NCBI GenBank assembly: GCA_964426675.1
Contig: CAYRRM010000014.1
Location: forward strand, 1-64,000
DNA length: 64,000 nt
Direction of reading: 5' to 3'
Source of the DNA: DYMC01 sp035406705
GTDB lineage: Bacteria > Verrucomicrobiota > Lentisphaeria > Victivallales > GWF2-50-93
Shown: positions 17,074 to 26,703 of the stretch, one piece after another
How the letters are laid out: each line of letters opens with the position of its first letter
How positions within the stretch are numbered: the stretch's first letter is position 1
Position numbers and translations under genes: made by a program
The notes under the pieces: model-generated
Seen by the model: the letters and a program-made list of their open reading frames with translations, nothing else
What the model was told of the DNA's origin: nothing
Database searches by the model: none

Positions 17074-17886
17074 TTAATTTTCTTTGAGGTTTGAGAGAAG
17101 GAATTTCTTGGGATCATTTTCCAGTCGCATTTTTGCAGGAGTGATTTTAAATTTTCTATTGAATGCTCTATAAAAGGTTTCAATATTTGTAAAACCACAT
17201 AATTGAGAGATTTCCTTTATTGGTGTTTTAGTTTTTAGTAGTATTTTTCTCGCTTCAGAAAGTCGTCTATCAAGTAAGATTTCGTGAGGTGTTTTTCCAA
17301 AATATTTTTTACATATTACGTGAAGATGGGCTGGACTTACCTCTGCTATACTTGCGAGTTTCGCAATAGAAATATTTTGTGGGAATTGCTGTTTTATGAA
17401 GTTCCATAGATTTTGCATATTATCTGGTATATTCAGACTTAATTTTCTTTTTTCAAAAAGTTGTGCTTCCCACGTTAACTTTGCGAGAATATAATTCTGA
17501 ATTTCTATCTTGCTCATCAGATTTGAATGGAAAGCATGATGAATAGTATCTGAGAAATAGATTGCTTCATCGGGGTTTCTCCATAGTGAGACATGGGGAT
17601 AATTTCTTTTTTTATTTTTGTGAGAGTTGAATGTTATGCATAGACATTCATATGGTTCTTCTTTGTCGGCTTTGTAAACAGTATAGTCACCATGAATATG
17701 CCAGAACATTGTTCCGCAGCCAAATTTAATTTCTGTTTTGTATCCCTGTGGTTGGAAATAGACATATCCTCCAGTTATTAACTCAATGTATTCTATAGCT
17801 TCTGGTATTACTCTTGGATTGATTTTTGCATTTCTTGGAGCTTTGTAATATCCTATATTTAGCAGATTATATTTTTGTTTTTTCAT
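17074..17886 (-). CDS. AraC-family transcriptional regulator
   Basis: 270 residues. The N-terminal 150 residues form a cupin-like sensor (YIELITGGYVYFQPQGYKTE). The C-terminal 100 residues contain two helix-turn-helix units typical of AraC/XylS: ISIAKLASIAEVSPAHLHVI and the signature KEISQLCGFTNIETFYRAFN followed by TPAKMR. It probably senses a small molecule and controls carbohydrate or stress genes. It starts 21 bases after the stop of the reductase gene on the same strand, so it is likely co-transcribed. One palindrome copy encodes Ala-Lys-Leu-Ala in the first helix-turn-helix. Confidence 0.9.
   Translation of the reverse strand: MKKQKYNLLNIGYYKAPRNAKINPRVIPEAIEYIELITGGYVYFQPQGYKTEIKFGCGTMFWHIHGDYTVYKADKEEPYECLCITFNSHKNKKRNYPHVSLWRNPDEAIYFSDTIHHAFHSNLMSKIEIQNYILAKLTWEAQLFEKRKLSLNIPDNMQNLWNFIKQQFPQNISIAKLASIAEVSPAHLHVICKKYFGKTPHEILLDRRLSEARKILLKTKTPIKEISQLCGFTNIETFYRAFNRKFKITPAKMRLENDPKKFLLSNLKEN
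17353..17365 (-). repeat. Iterated palindrome copy 10 (AAC form)
   Basis: TGCGAGTTTCGCA in the AraC-type gene; on the coding strand GCGAAACTCGC, encoding Ala-Lys-Leu-Ala. Confidence 0.85.
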
Positions 17887-17907
17887 TCTTACTCGAATAG
17901 AACTATC

Positions 17908-20379
17908 TTATATAAATAGTGTTGCTGAAGAGCTATTTGATTCACTCAGAAAAGTTGCAACGCCACCAATGCTTATTCCGTCTATTAATTCATCTTTGTT
18001 TAGTCCCATTACATCCATTGACATTGAACATGCTATAATTTCTACACCTCCCTTTATAGCATTATCTATAAGGGTTTGAAGATCTGAAACGTTTTTATTT
18101 TTCATTACATTTTTCATCATTGCAGTACCAATACCAAGCATATTCATTTTTGACAATTTAAGATTTTGTGGGCCTTTTGGCATCATCTCTCCAAATATAA
18201 AATCTATTAATGGTTTGCCTGTTTTCTGGGGAGCGTTTTTTCTTAATGCATTTAACCCCCAGAAAGTGAAAAACATAGACACTTTTTTCCCCATTGCTAT
18301 TGCTCCATTTGCGATTACAAATGCCGCAAGAACTTTATCAAGGTCGCCAGAAAAAACAATCATTGTTATGGAATTTCTATTGTGATGAAGTGCGTTATCT
18401 ATTTTTATCTTTTTTTTTAATGTGACCTTGATATTTGAAGCTTTTTCTTCAATGGACAATAATTCACATGAATTTGTTTCTGCCCAAGCTTTTATATCGC
18501 AGGAGAAGCCCGGATCGCTTGATACGGCTTCTATGATTGTGCCGTCTTTTGCATTGGAAATAGCTTCTTTTATTTTTGTAATTGGTCCTGGGCATTGTAA
18601 TCCTCTGAGGTCCAGGGAAATTTTTGTTAAATGTTCTAAATTTTCAGGTATGAACTTTTCATTATTTTCTTCTATTTTTGAATATGGTTCATATGTAACT
18701 TTTCTCATGTGAGAACAAATTTTATGTCCATGAAAGCAACAAAAAGTCATTATTCCGCCGGAAAGTGTTTTGAGTTTTACTCCATTTTCTCCAAAATTAT
18801 TTTGTTTTAATATTCTGTAGGCAAGGTAACTTGTAAAACCAACCCTGCAATATAGGAAAATATTTTTATCTTTTGGAATTTCAGACAGCCTTGAACGTAA
18901 TTCAGAAATAGGTATATTTTGAGCATTTGGTATATGCCATAAATTAAACATTTCAGCAGGTCGGACATCAATTATTATGCCGTTTTCAGTTTTAAGCGGA
19001 TAATCTTCTGGATACCAATAATCTACATCACCTCTCAAGTAGTTAGCAGCTACGAAGCCGGCCATATTTATTGCGTCTTTCGCTGAACCATAAGGTGGGG
19101 CATATGAAAGTTCAAGTTCTTCGAGGTCAAAAACGGTCATTTCTGCTTTCATTGCAGTTGCAAGCACATCTATTCTCTTGTCTACTCCATTGAAACCAAC
19201 GGCCTGGGCCCCTAAAATTTTGGCATCATTTTTGGAGAATATTAGTTTTAAATGGATTGGAGTTGCTCCTGGATAATATCCTGCATGATTTGATGGATGA
19301 AGATAGACTTTATGGTATTCTATGTTTAGTTTTTTTGCTTTTTTTTCAGATAGTCCAACGCATCCTGCAGACATTTCGAATATTTTTAGTATTGCAGTGC
19401 CAAAAGTACCTTTATAGAAGCTGTTTAAATTACAAATATTATCTGCTGCAATTCTTCCCTGTCTATTTGCTGGACCAGCGAGTGGAATTTGAGAGGGAGT
19501 CTTTGAGACTGGATCTATTACCTCTATTGCATCTCCTACGGCATAAATGTCAGGGTCATTTGTTTGCATTTGAGGAGATACGATTATTGCTCCAAGCTGA
19601 TTTGTCTTTATTCCTGCGGATATTGCTAAGGTTGTTTCTGGTTTCACGCCGGTTGCGACGATGACTATATCTGTTTTTATGAATTCAGTATTTTGAAGTT
19701 CCACTATGAGTTCGTTGTTATTTTCGCGAATTGCTGAAACGGCAACCCCAAGATGTAATTTTACACCGTTTGCTTCAAGATGATTTTGTATATCACGAGC
19801 CATTTCTTTATCAAAAGGTGGAAGTATCTGGTCGAGTAACTCTACTACGTGGACGTTTAAAGAACGCTTTCTTAGATTTTCAGCCATTTCTATGCCGATA
19901 TATCCGGCTCCTATGATGAGGGCATTATTCGGACTTTCTTCATCAATTGCTTTTTTTATCCTATCCATGTCTTCTATATTTCGAAGGAACATTACTTTTT
20001 TATGATCTATTCCTGGAATGGGAGGTTTTATAGGGCTGGCTCCAGGAGATAGGACTAGTTTATCATAGGTTTCGGAATACTCTTTCCCAGTATTAAGATC
20101 TTTTATCTTTATAATTTTATTATTTCTGTCGATTTCTACTGCTTCTGAATGTATCCTTACCTCAATGTTAAGGAGTTCAGAAAGTGATGAGGGTGTTTGT
20201 AGTAATAGAGAATCGCGAGAGGGTATTTCTCCCCCTATATGATATGGAAGACCGCAATTAGCAAAAGACACATAACCACTTTTTTCTATTACGACTATTT
20301 TTGCTTTTTCATCAAGTCTCCTTAAACGAGCTGCACATGACATGCCCCCAGCTACACCTCCAACAATAACAACTTTCAT
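17908..20379 (-). CDS. Four-domain CoA-disulfide reductase/rhodanese/TusA/DsrE-like fusion
   Basis: 823 residues. Residues 1-445 are a CoA-disulfide reductase/NADH oxidase-type flavoprotein: FAD loop VVIVGGVAGGMSCAARLRR, redox Cys42 in NCGLPYH, NAD loop ALIIGAGYIGIEMAENL, and AVGDAIEV. About 465-550 is a rhodanese domain (IIIDVRPAEMF, with active Cys in LYCRVGFTSY). About 590-660 is TusA/SirA (LDLRGLQCPGP). About 672-823 is a DsrE/DsrF-like peroxiredoxin domain (MIVFSGDLDKVLAAFVIANG). All parts handle thiols, persulfides or sulfane sulfur, so the chain probably relays sulfur or reduces polysulfides and CoA disulfides in the cytoplasm. GGAG lies upstream of the ATG. Confidence 0.92.
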   Translation of the reverse strand: MKVVIVGGVAGGMSCAARLRRLDEKAKIVVIEKSGYVSFANCGLPYHIGGEIPSRDSLLLQTPSSLSELLNIEVRIHSEAVEIDRNNKIIKIKDLNTGKEYSETYDKLVLSPGASPIKPPIPGIDHKKVMFLRNIEDMDRIKKAIDEESPNNALIIGAGYIGIEMAENLRKRSLNVHVVELLDQILPPFDKEMARDIQNHLEANGVKLHLGVAVSAIRENNNELIVELQNTEFIKTDIVIVATGVKPETTLAISAGIKTNQLGAIIVSPQMQTNDPDIYAVGDAIEVIDPVSKTPSQIPLAGPANRQGRIAADNICNLNSFYKGTFGTAILKIFEMSAGCVGLSEKKAKKLNIEYHKVYLHPSNHAGYYPGATPIHLKLIFSKNDAKILGAQAVGFNGVDKRIDVLATAMKAEMTVFDLEELELSYAPPYGSAKDAINMAGFVAANYLRGDVDYWYPEDYPLKTENGIIIDVRPAEMFNLWHIPNAQNIPISELRSRLSEIPKDKNIFLYCRVGFTSYLAYRILKQNNFGENGVKLKTLSGGIMTFCCFHGHKICSHMRKVTYEPYSKIEENNEKFIPENLEHLTKISLDLRGLQCPGPITKIKEAISNAKDGTIIEAVSSDPGFSCDIKAWAETNSCELLSIEEKASNIKVTLKKKIKIDNALHHNRNSITMIVFSGDLDKVLAAFVIANGAIAMGKKVSMFFTFWGLNALRKNAPQKTGKPLIDFIFGEMMPKGPQNLKLSKMNMLGIGTAMMKNVMKNKNVSDLQTLIDNAIKGGVEIIACSMSMDVMGLNKDELIDGISIGGVATFLSESNSSSATLFI

Positions 20380-20466
20380 ATTTTTTCTCCTGTTTTTGGT
20401 GTTAGCTTATCACAATAATATAATATTTCAAATATATAATAAAAAATTTATATATTTTTTTATCAA

Positions 20467-22011
20467 TTATTCCCATTCTATAGTGCCTGGAGGTTTTGAG
20501 GTAATGTCATATACTACTCTATTTACGCCGTCTACTTCGTTGATTATTCTATTTGCGATTTTCGCAAGGAGTTCATATGGAAGTCTTACCCAATCTGCGG
20601 TCATTCCATCTATACTGTCTACTGCGCGTAATGCTACTACATTGTCATAAGTTCTTTCATCACCCATTACGCCTACTGTTTTTATTGGTAGGAGTACGGC
20701 AAAAGTTTGCCATGTTTTATAGTAGAGGTCTGCTTTTTTCATTTCTTCTACTACTATACTATCGGCATTTTTAAGTATTTCGAGGTATTCTTTTTTTATT
20801 TCACCGATAATTCTCACTCCAAGTCCTGGTCCAGGGAAAGGCTGGCGTAATATTATTTCATCTGGAAGTCCAAGTTGTTTGCCTACTTCTCTTACTTCAT
20901 CTTTGAAAAGTTTCGCTAGAGGCTCAAGGAGTTTTAACTTCATTTTTTTTGGTAATCCTCCAACGTTGTGATGGCTTTTTATCATTGCGCTTGGATTACC
21001 TGCTATTGGAATGCTTTCAATTACATCTGGGTATGTAGTTCCCTGGGCAAGGAAGCCAGCATTTTTTATTTTTTTTGCTTCTTTATTGAATATATTTACA
21101 AATTCTCTGCCAATAATTTTTCTTTTTTTCTCCGGAGATGAGACGCCTTTTAATTTTTTGAGGAATAAATTTGTGGCGTTTACGTACCTGAGGGGCATTT
21201 GCATATTTTTTGAGAATAATTCAATAACTCTTTTTTCTTCGTTTTTTCTCAGGAGTCCGTTATTAACAAAAATTGGCTTAAGTTGATTTCCTATTGCCTT
21301 ATGTATTAAAACGGCTGCAACGGAGGAATCAACTCCACCACTAAGTCCAAGAATTACATTTTTATCTTCAACTTTTTCTTTTATTTCTTTTAACGATTTT
21401 TCTATAAATGAAGTCATTGTCCAGTTAGCCGAGGCTGCACAGATTTTGATACAAAAATTTCTGAGCATATCTATTCCATTTGGTGTATGTACGACTTCAG
21501 GGTGAAACTGGATGCCAATAATTTTTAAGTTGGAATTTTCGGCGGCCGCGAATTCCGTATTATTTGTAGTTGCAATAGATTTAAAATTTTGGGGGAGAGA
21601 GAGAACCTTATCACCGTGACTCATCCATACAATATTTTTTGTTGGTAGGCCATGAAAAAACAAATTATTTGTATCAGCCGTTAATTCAGTTCTGCCGTAT
21701 TCTCTGGATTTTGAACGCTCTACTTTTCCTCCGAGTAAATGAACGATTAATTGAAATCCATAACAAATTCCAAGAATTGGGATTCCCAGTTTAAATATAT
21801 TTTTATCACAACATGGAGCATTTTTGGAATATACACTGGCTGGACCTCCGCTAAGGATTATACCTATTGGAGATAGTCTCTTTATTTCTTCCGCTGTTGT
21901 ATTGTAGTGAAGTAGCTGGCTAAAGACCCCGCATTCACGTATTCTTCTTGCTATTAGCTGGCTGTATTGTGAACCGAAATCAAGAATTGTTATAAGTTCT
22001 TTTTCTTTCAT
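20467..22011 (-). CDS. guaA: GMP synthase (glutamine-hydrolysing)
   Basis: 514 residues, normal length. It converts XMP to GMP with glutamine and ATP. The class I glutamine amidotransferase domain has the nucleophile Cys in LGICYGFQLI and the His-Glu pair in GIQFHPEVVHTP. The ATP pyrophosphatase domain has the P-loop LGLSGGVDSSVAA. The C-terminal dimerisation domain ends VVYDITSKPPGTIEWE, as in other GuaA. AAAGGAAAAAAT precedes the ATG. A palindrome copy encodes AKIANRII in the C-terminal domain, where I recall other GuaA having a similar but not identical stretch around IS-x-RI. The gene therefore appears to have acquired the motif by substitution without length change. Confidence 0.97.
   Translation of the reverse strand: MKEKELITILDFGSQYSQLIARRIRECGVFSQLLHYNTTAEEIKRLSPIGIILSGGPASVYSKNAPCCDKNIFKLGIPILGICYGFQLIVHLLGGKVERSKSREYGRTELTADTNNLFFHGLPTKNIVWMSHGDKVLSLPQNFKSIATTNNTEFAAAENSNLKIIGIQFHPEVVHTPNGIDMLRNFCIKICAASANWTMTSFIEKSLKEIKEKVEDKNVILGLSGGVDSSVAAVLIHKAIGNQLKPIFVNNGLLRKNEEKRVIELFSKNMQMPLRYVNATNLFLKKLKGVSSPEKKRKIIGREFVNIFNKEAKKIKNAGFLAQGTTYPDVIESIPIAGNPSAMIKSHHNVGGLPKKMKLKLLEPLAKLFKDEVREVGKQLGLPDEIILRQPFPGPGLGVRIIGEIKKEYLEILKNADSIVVEEMKKADLYYKTWQTFAVLLPIKTVGVMGDERTYDNVVALRAVDSIDGMTADWVRLPYELLAKIANRIINEVDGVNRVVYDITSKPPGTIEWE
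20554..20566 (-). repeat. Iterated palindrome copy 11 (AAA form)
   Basis: TGCGATTTTCGCA near the 3' end of guaA; encodes Ala-Lys-Ile-Ala. Confidence 0.9.
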
Positions 22012-22021
22012 ATTTTTTCCT

Positions 22022-22255
22022 TTATTTTCTTTTTATGACACAGATATCATTACATCGTGGGCAATTTGCAAGTTTTTCTCCTGCTTTTACAAGGAATCCC
22101 CTATGACATTTACTACAGATGCAAATGGAAGGAGAGGAAATATACCATTGATATGATTTAAGCCTAATCAATTCTCTTATCCAGAGCAAAAGAATAGATA
22201 ATAGACAGAAAACTATATAAAGAATAAAAAAATCTTGTGCAGATATCTGAATCAT
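22022..22255 (-). CDS. Small membrane protein with zinc-ribbon-like C-terminus
   Basis: 77 residues from the ATG at 22255, preceded by GGGAGAATAAAT; a TTG 15 bases upstream is in frame but less likely. One hydrophobic helix (FFILYIVFCLLSILLLWI) is followed by a C-terminal CSKCHRGFLVKAGEKLANC-PRC pattern, two CxxC pairs that fit a zinc ribbon. I do not recognise a family. It lies between the TonB-like gene and guaA on the same strand with short gaps, so it may belong to that operon. Confidence 0.6.
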   Translation of the reverse strand: MIQISAQDFFILYIVFCLLSILLLWIRELIRLKSYQWYISSPSICICSKCHRGFLVKAGEKLANCPRCNDICVIKRK

Positions 22256-22257
22256 AT

Positions 22258-23001
22258 TTATTCTCCCCAATTTACTATAATTGTTGTTTCTATTTTTGGA
22301 AAGTTTTTCATTTTTAGAAAGATAGCTTGAGACAGTATTAAGGCTACTTTAAAATCAAGTTCTTGATTTGAAGAACTTGTAACTATTTCAAAAATAGGTA
22401 AGGCATTTGGGCTTCTTTTTTTTAATAAAATTTTGGTAGGATGCATTTTTTTTTCATGAGGTTTTAGTTCTTTTATAAGCTCTGATAAGTCATCATACTT
22501 GTTTCCGTAGCCGTCAAATACTATAGGATATTTAATTGATTCGGAATTTATTTCTGCAGGGATATCTGAATTCCGAAATTCAGTCATAAATGCAAGAGAT
22601 GACAAGAATTGGTTGGCTGTAAGTTTTGCGAGGCATTCCTTTTGAGAAGATGGATTATTTTGCTTTCTTATATTTTCTTCCTGGAGGAGATTCTCATTTT
22701 GATGAAATTGGAAACGTTTTTGAGGGGCAAATGCAAATGCTGAAAAGCCATTTTTTATGTCTGGAGTCAGAATATAAGATGAACTTTTATACTTTATTGT
22801 TGATGTTAGAGAAGCTGTTTTTGTTAATGTTATTGGTGAAATTATGTAATTATTTGATTTAGATTTAGGTTGTTCTTGTACTAATGGATTTCTCCGGGAG
22901 AAAAATAGTAAAAAAGAGTGTAAGACTATAGTAACTATCAGACTGAGAATGAATCTGAACTTAGAAGTATCGTAATATTTAATTTTTATTTGTTGTATCA
23001 T
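22258..23001 (-). CDS. TonB-like periplasmic energy-transducer candidate
   Basis: 247 residues. One N-terminal membrane helix (FILSLIVTIVLHSFLLFF) after a short basic cytoplasmic stretch is the topology of TonB/TolA. A Ser/Lys/Asn-rich linker follows. The C-terminal 60 residues end IETTIIVNWGE, resembling the end of a TonB C-terminal domain but too diverged to be sure. It overlaps exbD by 23 bases and follows exbB, which supports the role. It would pass proton-motive force from ExbB/ExbD to an outer-membrane partner. A TolA-like role is the alternative. Confidence 0.55.
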   Translation of the reverse strand: MIQQIKIKYYDTSKFRFILSLIVTIVLHSFLLFFSRRNPLVQEQPKSKSNNYIISPITLTKTASLTSTIKYKSSSYILTPDIKNGFSAFAFAPQKRFQFHQNENLLQEENIRKQNNPSSQKECLAKLTANQFLSSLAFMTEFRNSDIPAEINSESIKYPIVFDGYGNKYDDLSELIKELKPHEKKMHPTKILLKKRSPNALPIFEIVTSSSNQELDFKVALILSQAIFLKMKNFPKIETTIIVNWGE

Positions 23002-23410
23002 CTGGTATTTTCTCCGGGCTAACAGCGGCTATTACATCTAATTTTAAATGTTGAGCTAATGACATAAGTTTAATAATTTCCCCATATTCTATGCTTTTAT
23101 CAGCAATTATTATCACTGTTTTTACCTGCCATTTTGCTGTATAATTTCCTAATTGTATTTTTATTTGATCCCAGTTATATCTTTCATCATTAAACAGATA
23201 CGATCCATTCTTTTCTATGGTAATTACAATTTTTTCTGCTTTTGTTTCTTCTGGACTGACGGCTTCTGGTAGTTTGATTTCGATGCCAGTTATCTGAACA
23301 AATGAGCTTGAAAGCATGAAGAAAAGAAGAAGTAAAAATACAACATCTATCATTGGTGTGAGATCGGGTTTTCCTTTTATTATGGATAATTTTGTTCTGA
23401 ATGAATTCAT
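22979..23410 (-). CDS. exbD: ExbD/TolR family proton-channel subunit
   Basis: 143 residues. The N-terminal membrane segment PDLTPMIDVVFLLLLFFML carries the conserved Asp in MIDVVF that takes part in proton movement, followed by a periplasmic domain. It works with ExbB in the inner membrane to energise TonB- or Tol-type transport. Its start ATGA overlaps the exbB stop, and its own end overlaps the TonB-like gene, so all are tightly coupled. ExbD versus TolR cannot be decided from sequence alone. Confidence 0.9.
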   Translation of the reverse strand: MNSFRTKLSIIKGKPDLTPMIDVVFLLLLFFMLSSSFVQITGIEIKLPEAVSPEETKAEKIVITIEKNGSYLFNDERYNWDQIKIQLGNYTAKWQVKTVIIIADKSIEYGEIIKLMSLAQHLKLDVIAAVSPEKIPDDTTNKN

Positions 23411-24045
23411 TGATTATTTAACTTTATTGACTTTTTATTTTCTCTTAGAAAAGATATCATTTCTGATGCGGCTTTTTCCATTTCAATAGTAATATTTTCG
23501 ATTCTTGATACCAGGTAGTTATAGGCTACGTAGCAGGGTATTGCAACACAGAGTCCGCCGGCTGTTGTATATAGAGCTTCACCAATATTTTTTGCGAGAT
23601 CTTTTGCATTGACGAAGGCACCGAGGTTATTAATTGTATTAAACACACCAATCATTCCCAGGACGGTTCCTAGGAGACCTAACAGTGGTGTTATATAAGC
23701 TATTGTCGCGAGAATATTCATTCTTGCTTCAAGGCGTGGAATTTCTTCCAAGGCTGCATCTTGAACAGTCTGAGAAATATCAGTATCTTCATTTTCAATG
23801 CTCAAGATAGCTGTTTTTAATATATGAGCTATTGGGCCTGGCGTGTCCTCACAAATGCTTATAGCCTCAACTATATTGCCTTTTTTTATTACGTTTATAA
23901 GACCCTTGATTAGTTCTCCTGCATTGATTTGAATTCTATGAAGATAAAAAAGTTTTTCGATAAAGACGAAAACAGCTATAACACTACAAAATGCAATTAT
24001 CCACATAATTGGGCCGCCTATGAAAATAATATCTTTGATAATCAT
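23407..24045 (-). CDS. exbB: ExbB/TolQ/MotA family proton channel
   Basis: 212 residues from the ATG at 24045. A TTG nine bases upstream is in frame, but it sits only about 3 bases from the GGAG that overlaps the upstream stop, so the ATG is preferred. There are three membrane segments: the first near residues 10-30, the others near 110-135 and 155-180 with the family signature ATIAYITPLLGLLGTVLGMI and GLCVAIPCYVAYNYL. It forms the inner-membrane proton channel with ExbD. It comes directly after the TPR gene. Confidence 0.92.
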   Translation of the reverse strand: MIIKDIIFIGGPIMWIIAFCSVIAVFVFIEKLFYLHRIQINAGELIKGLINVIKKGNIVEAISICEDTPGPIAHILKTAILSIENEDTDISQTVQDAALEEIPRLEARMNILATIAYITPLLGLLGTVLGMIGVFNTINNLGAFVNAKDLAKNIGEALYTTAGGLCVAIPCYVAYNYLVSRIENITIEMEKAASEMISFLRENKKSIKLNNQ

Positions 24046-24054
24046 ATTTTTCAA

Positions 24055-26574
24055 TTACTCCTTTTTTTTGAGTTTTTCTTTTGCTGCATTTATATTTGCT
24101 TTCATTTGTTGTATTTGTTCTGGTGCCAGGTTATAATATTCATTATAAAGCTTTTCTGCCTCAAGAATCGAGTAAAAGTCATTTTTCTCAAGGTAGATTT
24201 TTATGGCGTTAACAGCAGCTTTTACAGCCCATAAGGGGGCTCTTTTGATACCTCTCTTTTGATCCACATAAAACAGAGTTAAAACTTCTCTATAATTTTT
24301 TACTGCAGCGCCCAGGTCTCCCATTTTTTCTTCACATTTACCGAGTTTAAATAAAGCCTGTTCTATTGTTGTGATTGGAGCTTTTTTATTTTCCACTATT
24401 TTTTCATAGAATTCACATGCTTTTATGAGATTCTGATTATCTTTATTACTGAGAGCAAAATACATATCGCCTAATCTGCCATAAGAAGATATAGCCAGGA
24501 GAGAATCAGGTTTTTTCATGATTATTTTCATAAAGAATGGTATTGCTTTCTCATATTCGCCAATTTCACTGAGCTTATCACCTCTTAGAAAGTATCCTTC
24601 AAAACAGGCATCTGTATCAGGGTATTTTTCAGAGAGTTCATCAAGCATAAAGAATGCTCTTTGTGTATCGGAGACAGATAGTGCGATTTTCGCAGCTTCA
24701 AACATTGCATCTGAGGCTATTTCAGGGAAAGCGGAGAAATCATCTTTTATTTTTAGATATACTTTTTCTGCTTTATCTTTTTCATTATTAGCTGATTTAA
24801 AGTCTGCGAGCCATAAAAGAGCAAATCCGGCTTCTTTAGAACTTTTATATTTTTCATAAAATTCAAGAATATTTTTTTCCGCTTCAATGAATTTTCCTTG
24901 TAATATTTGAGAATATATTCCTTTATAATTAGCAGAAAGAGAGAGGTGGTTGTCCGGGTATTTTTTTGAGAGAGTAAGATAAAAGTTTTCTGCGGATGAA
25001 TAATCTTGTTTTTTGAAAAAAATATCTGCAAGTTCCATTATAGAATTAGGCGTAAATGGACTATTAGGGTATTTTTCTATAAAATCTTTAAAGGCTGTTT
25101 CTGCTTTTTCATATTTTTCTTCATTTTTTAATGATAGTGCCTGATAAAATAATATTTCCTGAAGGTTTTTCGAATTAGCTATTTCTTTATTAAATCTATC
25201 TATTGAAGAATTTAGTTCGGTATAATTCCCGGCATTATAAAGTGCTTTTATTTGCCACAGTAGAGCATCATCGAAATATTTTCCTTTTTTCTGGAGTATT
25301 TCTCCGAATAATTTTGCAGATTCTTCATATTTTTTTTTGGCGAAGAGGAGTTTTGCATGTAAGAATGTAGCTGTTTCAGTGGCAAGAGGAGATTTATTTT
25401 CAGATATTAGGGAAATAATAAAATCTACAGGTTCAAAGTCACCAGCATTTATGAAAGACATTGCGATTTCAGCTGATAATATGATACGATTGTTATCATC
25501 AAAAGAAATGATTTTTCTTTTATATTCTTCAAAGGCTATTTTGTTTTTTCCAGTTTCAATGAGTCCAGTAATATATTTTAATATAAGCTCTTTAGAAATG
25601 GGCAAGTTGTAATACTTTTCAATAAGTTCTTTATATGTCTTTATTGCCTCATCTTTTTTTCCAATGTTATATTCTATATCAGCTTTTATAATATCAAAGT
25701 TAAGTTTGAGTGCACCTTTTCTTATATACTTATCAGCATCGTTAATAAACATTGATGCAGAGTTGATATCCTTATCATGAAGGGCATGAATACATAAAGC
25801 CCATACTTGGTATTCAAATGATTTTTTTCTGCATTCTTTCTGAATATCAATTTTTTTGTAGGACTCTAATGCTTTTTCCTTTTGGCCTGATGAGAAAAAA
25901 TGTATGATATTAGAAAAACTATCTTGTTCTTTATCCAGGTAGGGTATTTGTTGGATTTTTTTTCCAGACAATTCAGAGACAACGAAAATTAGTGCTTCAG
26001 CGATTTCATTCCATTCTTGATCTGTCTTCTCTGTTTCAATTCTTTTTATATATTTTTCTGCCTCATTCCAATTTTCAGTAGATATATAACTCAGAGAGAG
26101 AGAAAGTAAAATTCTGCAACTGAGTTCCTTATTGGACAATGATGTTGAATCTGCGATATTTTTTAATTCTTCGATTGTATTGGTGATATTTCCTTCTGAT
26201 AATTCCACTATTGACTTGAGATAGATAAAGTTAGCTTTTGTATCGAGATCAGCAAAAATTTGAGCTTTAAATTCTCCTTCAAAAGTCTTCAGTTCATCTT
26301 TTGCCTCATCTATTGAATCGTTATCAATAAGAAGAGATATTAATATTAACCAGGCTTTTATTTTTTCAGAGGGGTCTTTATAAAGTTTAAGCAGTTCCCT
26401 TTGATACTTAATTGCCGTATCTAACTGCATATCTTTGATAGCTTTAGCAGCAAGTAATTTTATTCTTTCTATATCATTATCTTGAGGTTCTACCTGAGAA
26501 AAAACATGAGGAATTATAAGAACCTGAAAGAGACAAAATAGAAATAGTTTAGTGATATTTTTGAGAAGATGCAT
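24055..26574 (-). CDS. Secreted TPR-repeat protein, first gene of the ExbB/ExbD operon
   Basis: 839 residues. The N-terminus MHLLKNITKLFLFCLFQVLI ending near VFSQ is a signal peptide. The rest is a long array of tetratricopeptide-like helices (for example AETAFKDFIEKYPNSPFTPN and AENFYLTLSKKYPDNHLSLS), giving a periplasmic scaffold like YbgF/CpoB or BamD-type proteins. YbgF-like TPR proteins act with Tol-Pal and TonB systems, which fits the position directly ahead of exbB. The exact role is unknown. One palindrome copy encodes Ala-Lys-Ile-Ala. Confidence 0.85.
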   Translation of the reverse strand: MHLLKNITKLFLFCLFQVLIIPHVFSQVEPQDNDIERIKLLAAKAIKDMQLDTAIKYQRELLKLYKDPSEKIKAWLILISLLIDNDSIDEAKDELKTFEGEFKAQIFADLDTKANFIYLKSIVELSEGNITNTIEELKNIADSTSLSNKELSCRILLSLSLSYISTENWNEAEKYIKRIETEKTDQEWNEIAEALIFVVSELSGKKIQQIPYLDKEQDSFSNIIHFFSSGQKEKALESYKKIDIQKECRKKSFEYQVWALCIHALHDKDINSASMFINDADKYIRKGALKLNFDIIKADIEYNIGKKDEAIKTYKELIEKYYNLPISKELILKYITGLIETGKNKIAFEEYKRKIISFDDNNRIILSAEIAMSFINAGDFEPVDFIISLISENKSPLATETATFLHAKLLFAKKKYEESAKLFGEILQKKGKYFDDALLWQIKALYNAGNYTELNSSIDRFNKEIANSKNLQEILFYQALSLKNEEKYEKAETAFKDFIEKYPNSPFTPNSIMELADIFFKKQDYSSAENFYLTLSKKYPDNHLSLSANYKGIYSQILQGKFIEAEKNILEFYEKYKSSKEAGFALLWLADFKSANNEKDKAEKVYLKIKDDFSAFPEIASDAMFEAAKIALSVSDTQRAFFMLDELSEKYPDTDACFEGYFLRGDKLSEIGEYEKAIPFFMKIIMKKPDSLLAISSYGRLGDMYFALSNKDNQNLIKACEFYEKIVENKKAPITTIEQALFKLGKCEEKMGDLGAAVKNYREVLTLFYVDQKRGIKRAPLWAVKAAVNAIKIYLEKNDFYSILEAEKLYNEYYNLAPEQIQQMKANINAAKEKLKKKE
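24682..24694 (-). repeat. Iterated palindrome copy 12 (AAA form)
   Basis: TGCGATTTTCGCA in the TPR gene; encodes Ala-Lys-Ile-Ala. Confidence 0.9.
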
Positions 26575-26703
26575 TTTTAAGTTATAGTATTTTAAAATTT
26601 TATAAATATTTTTGCTACTAATTAATGGTTAGTAAAAATAAAATTATCAATTAAGTTAAATAATAATTATATATCCTGAAAACGATTTTTCCAAAGAATA
26701 TAA

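Noticed and set aside
16722..17087. 121-codon open frame after tRNA-Ser
   Set aside because: No recognisable protein features, changes of composition along its length, and it runs into the AraC gene; described instead as an intergenic patch.
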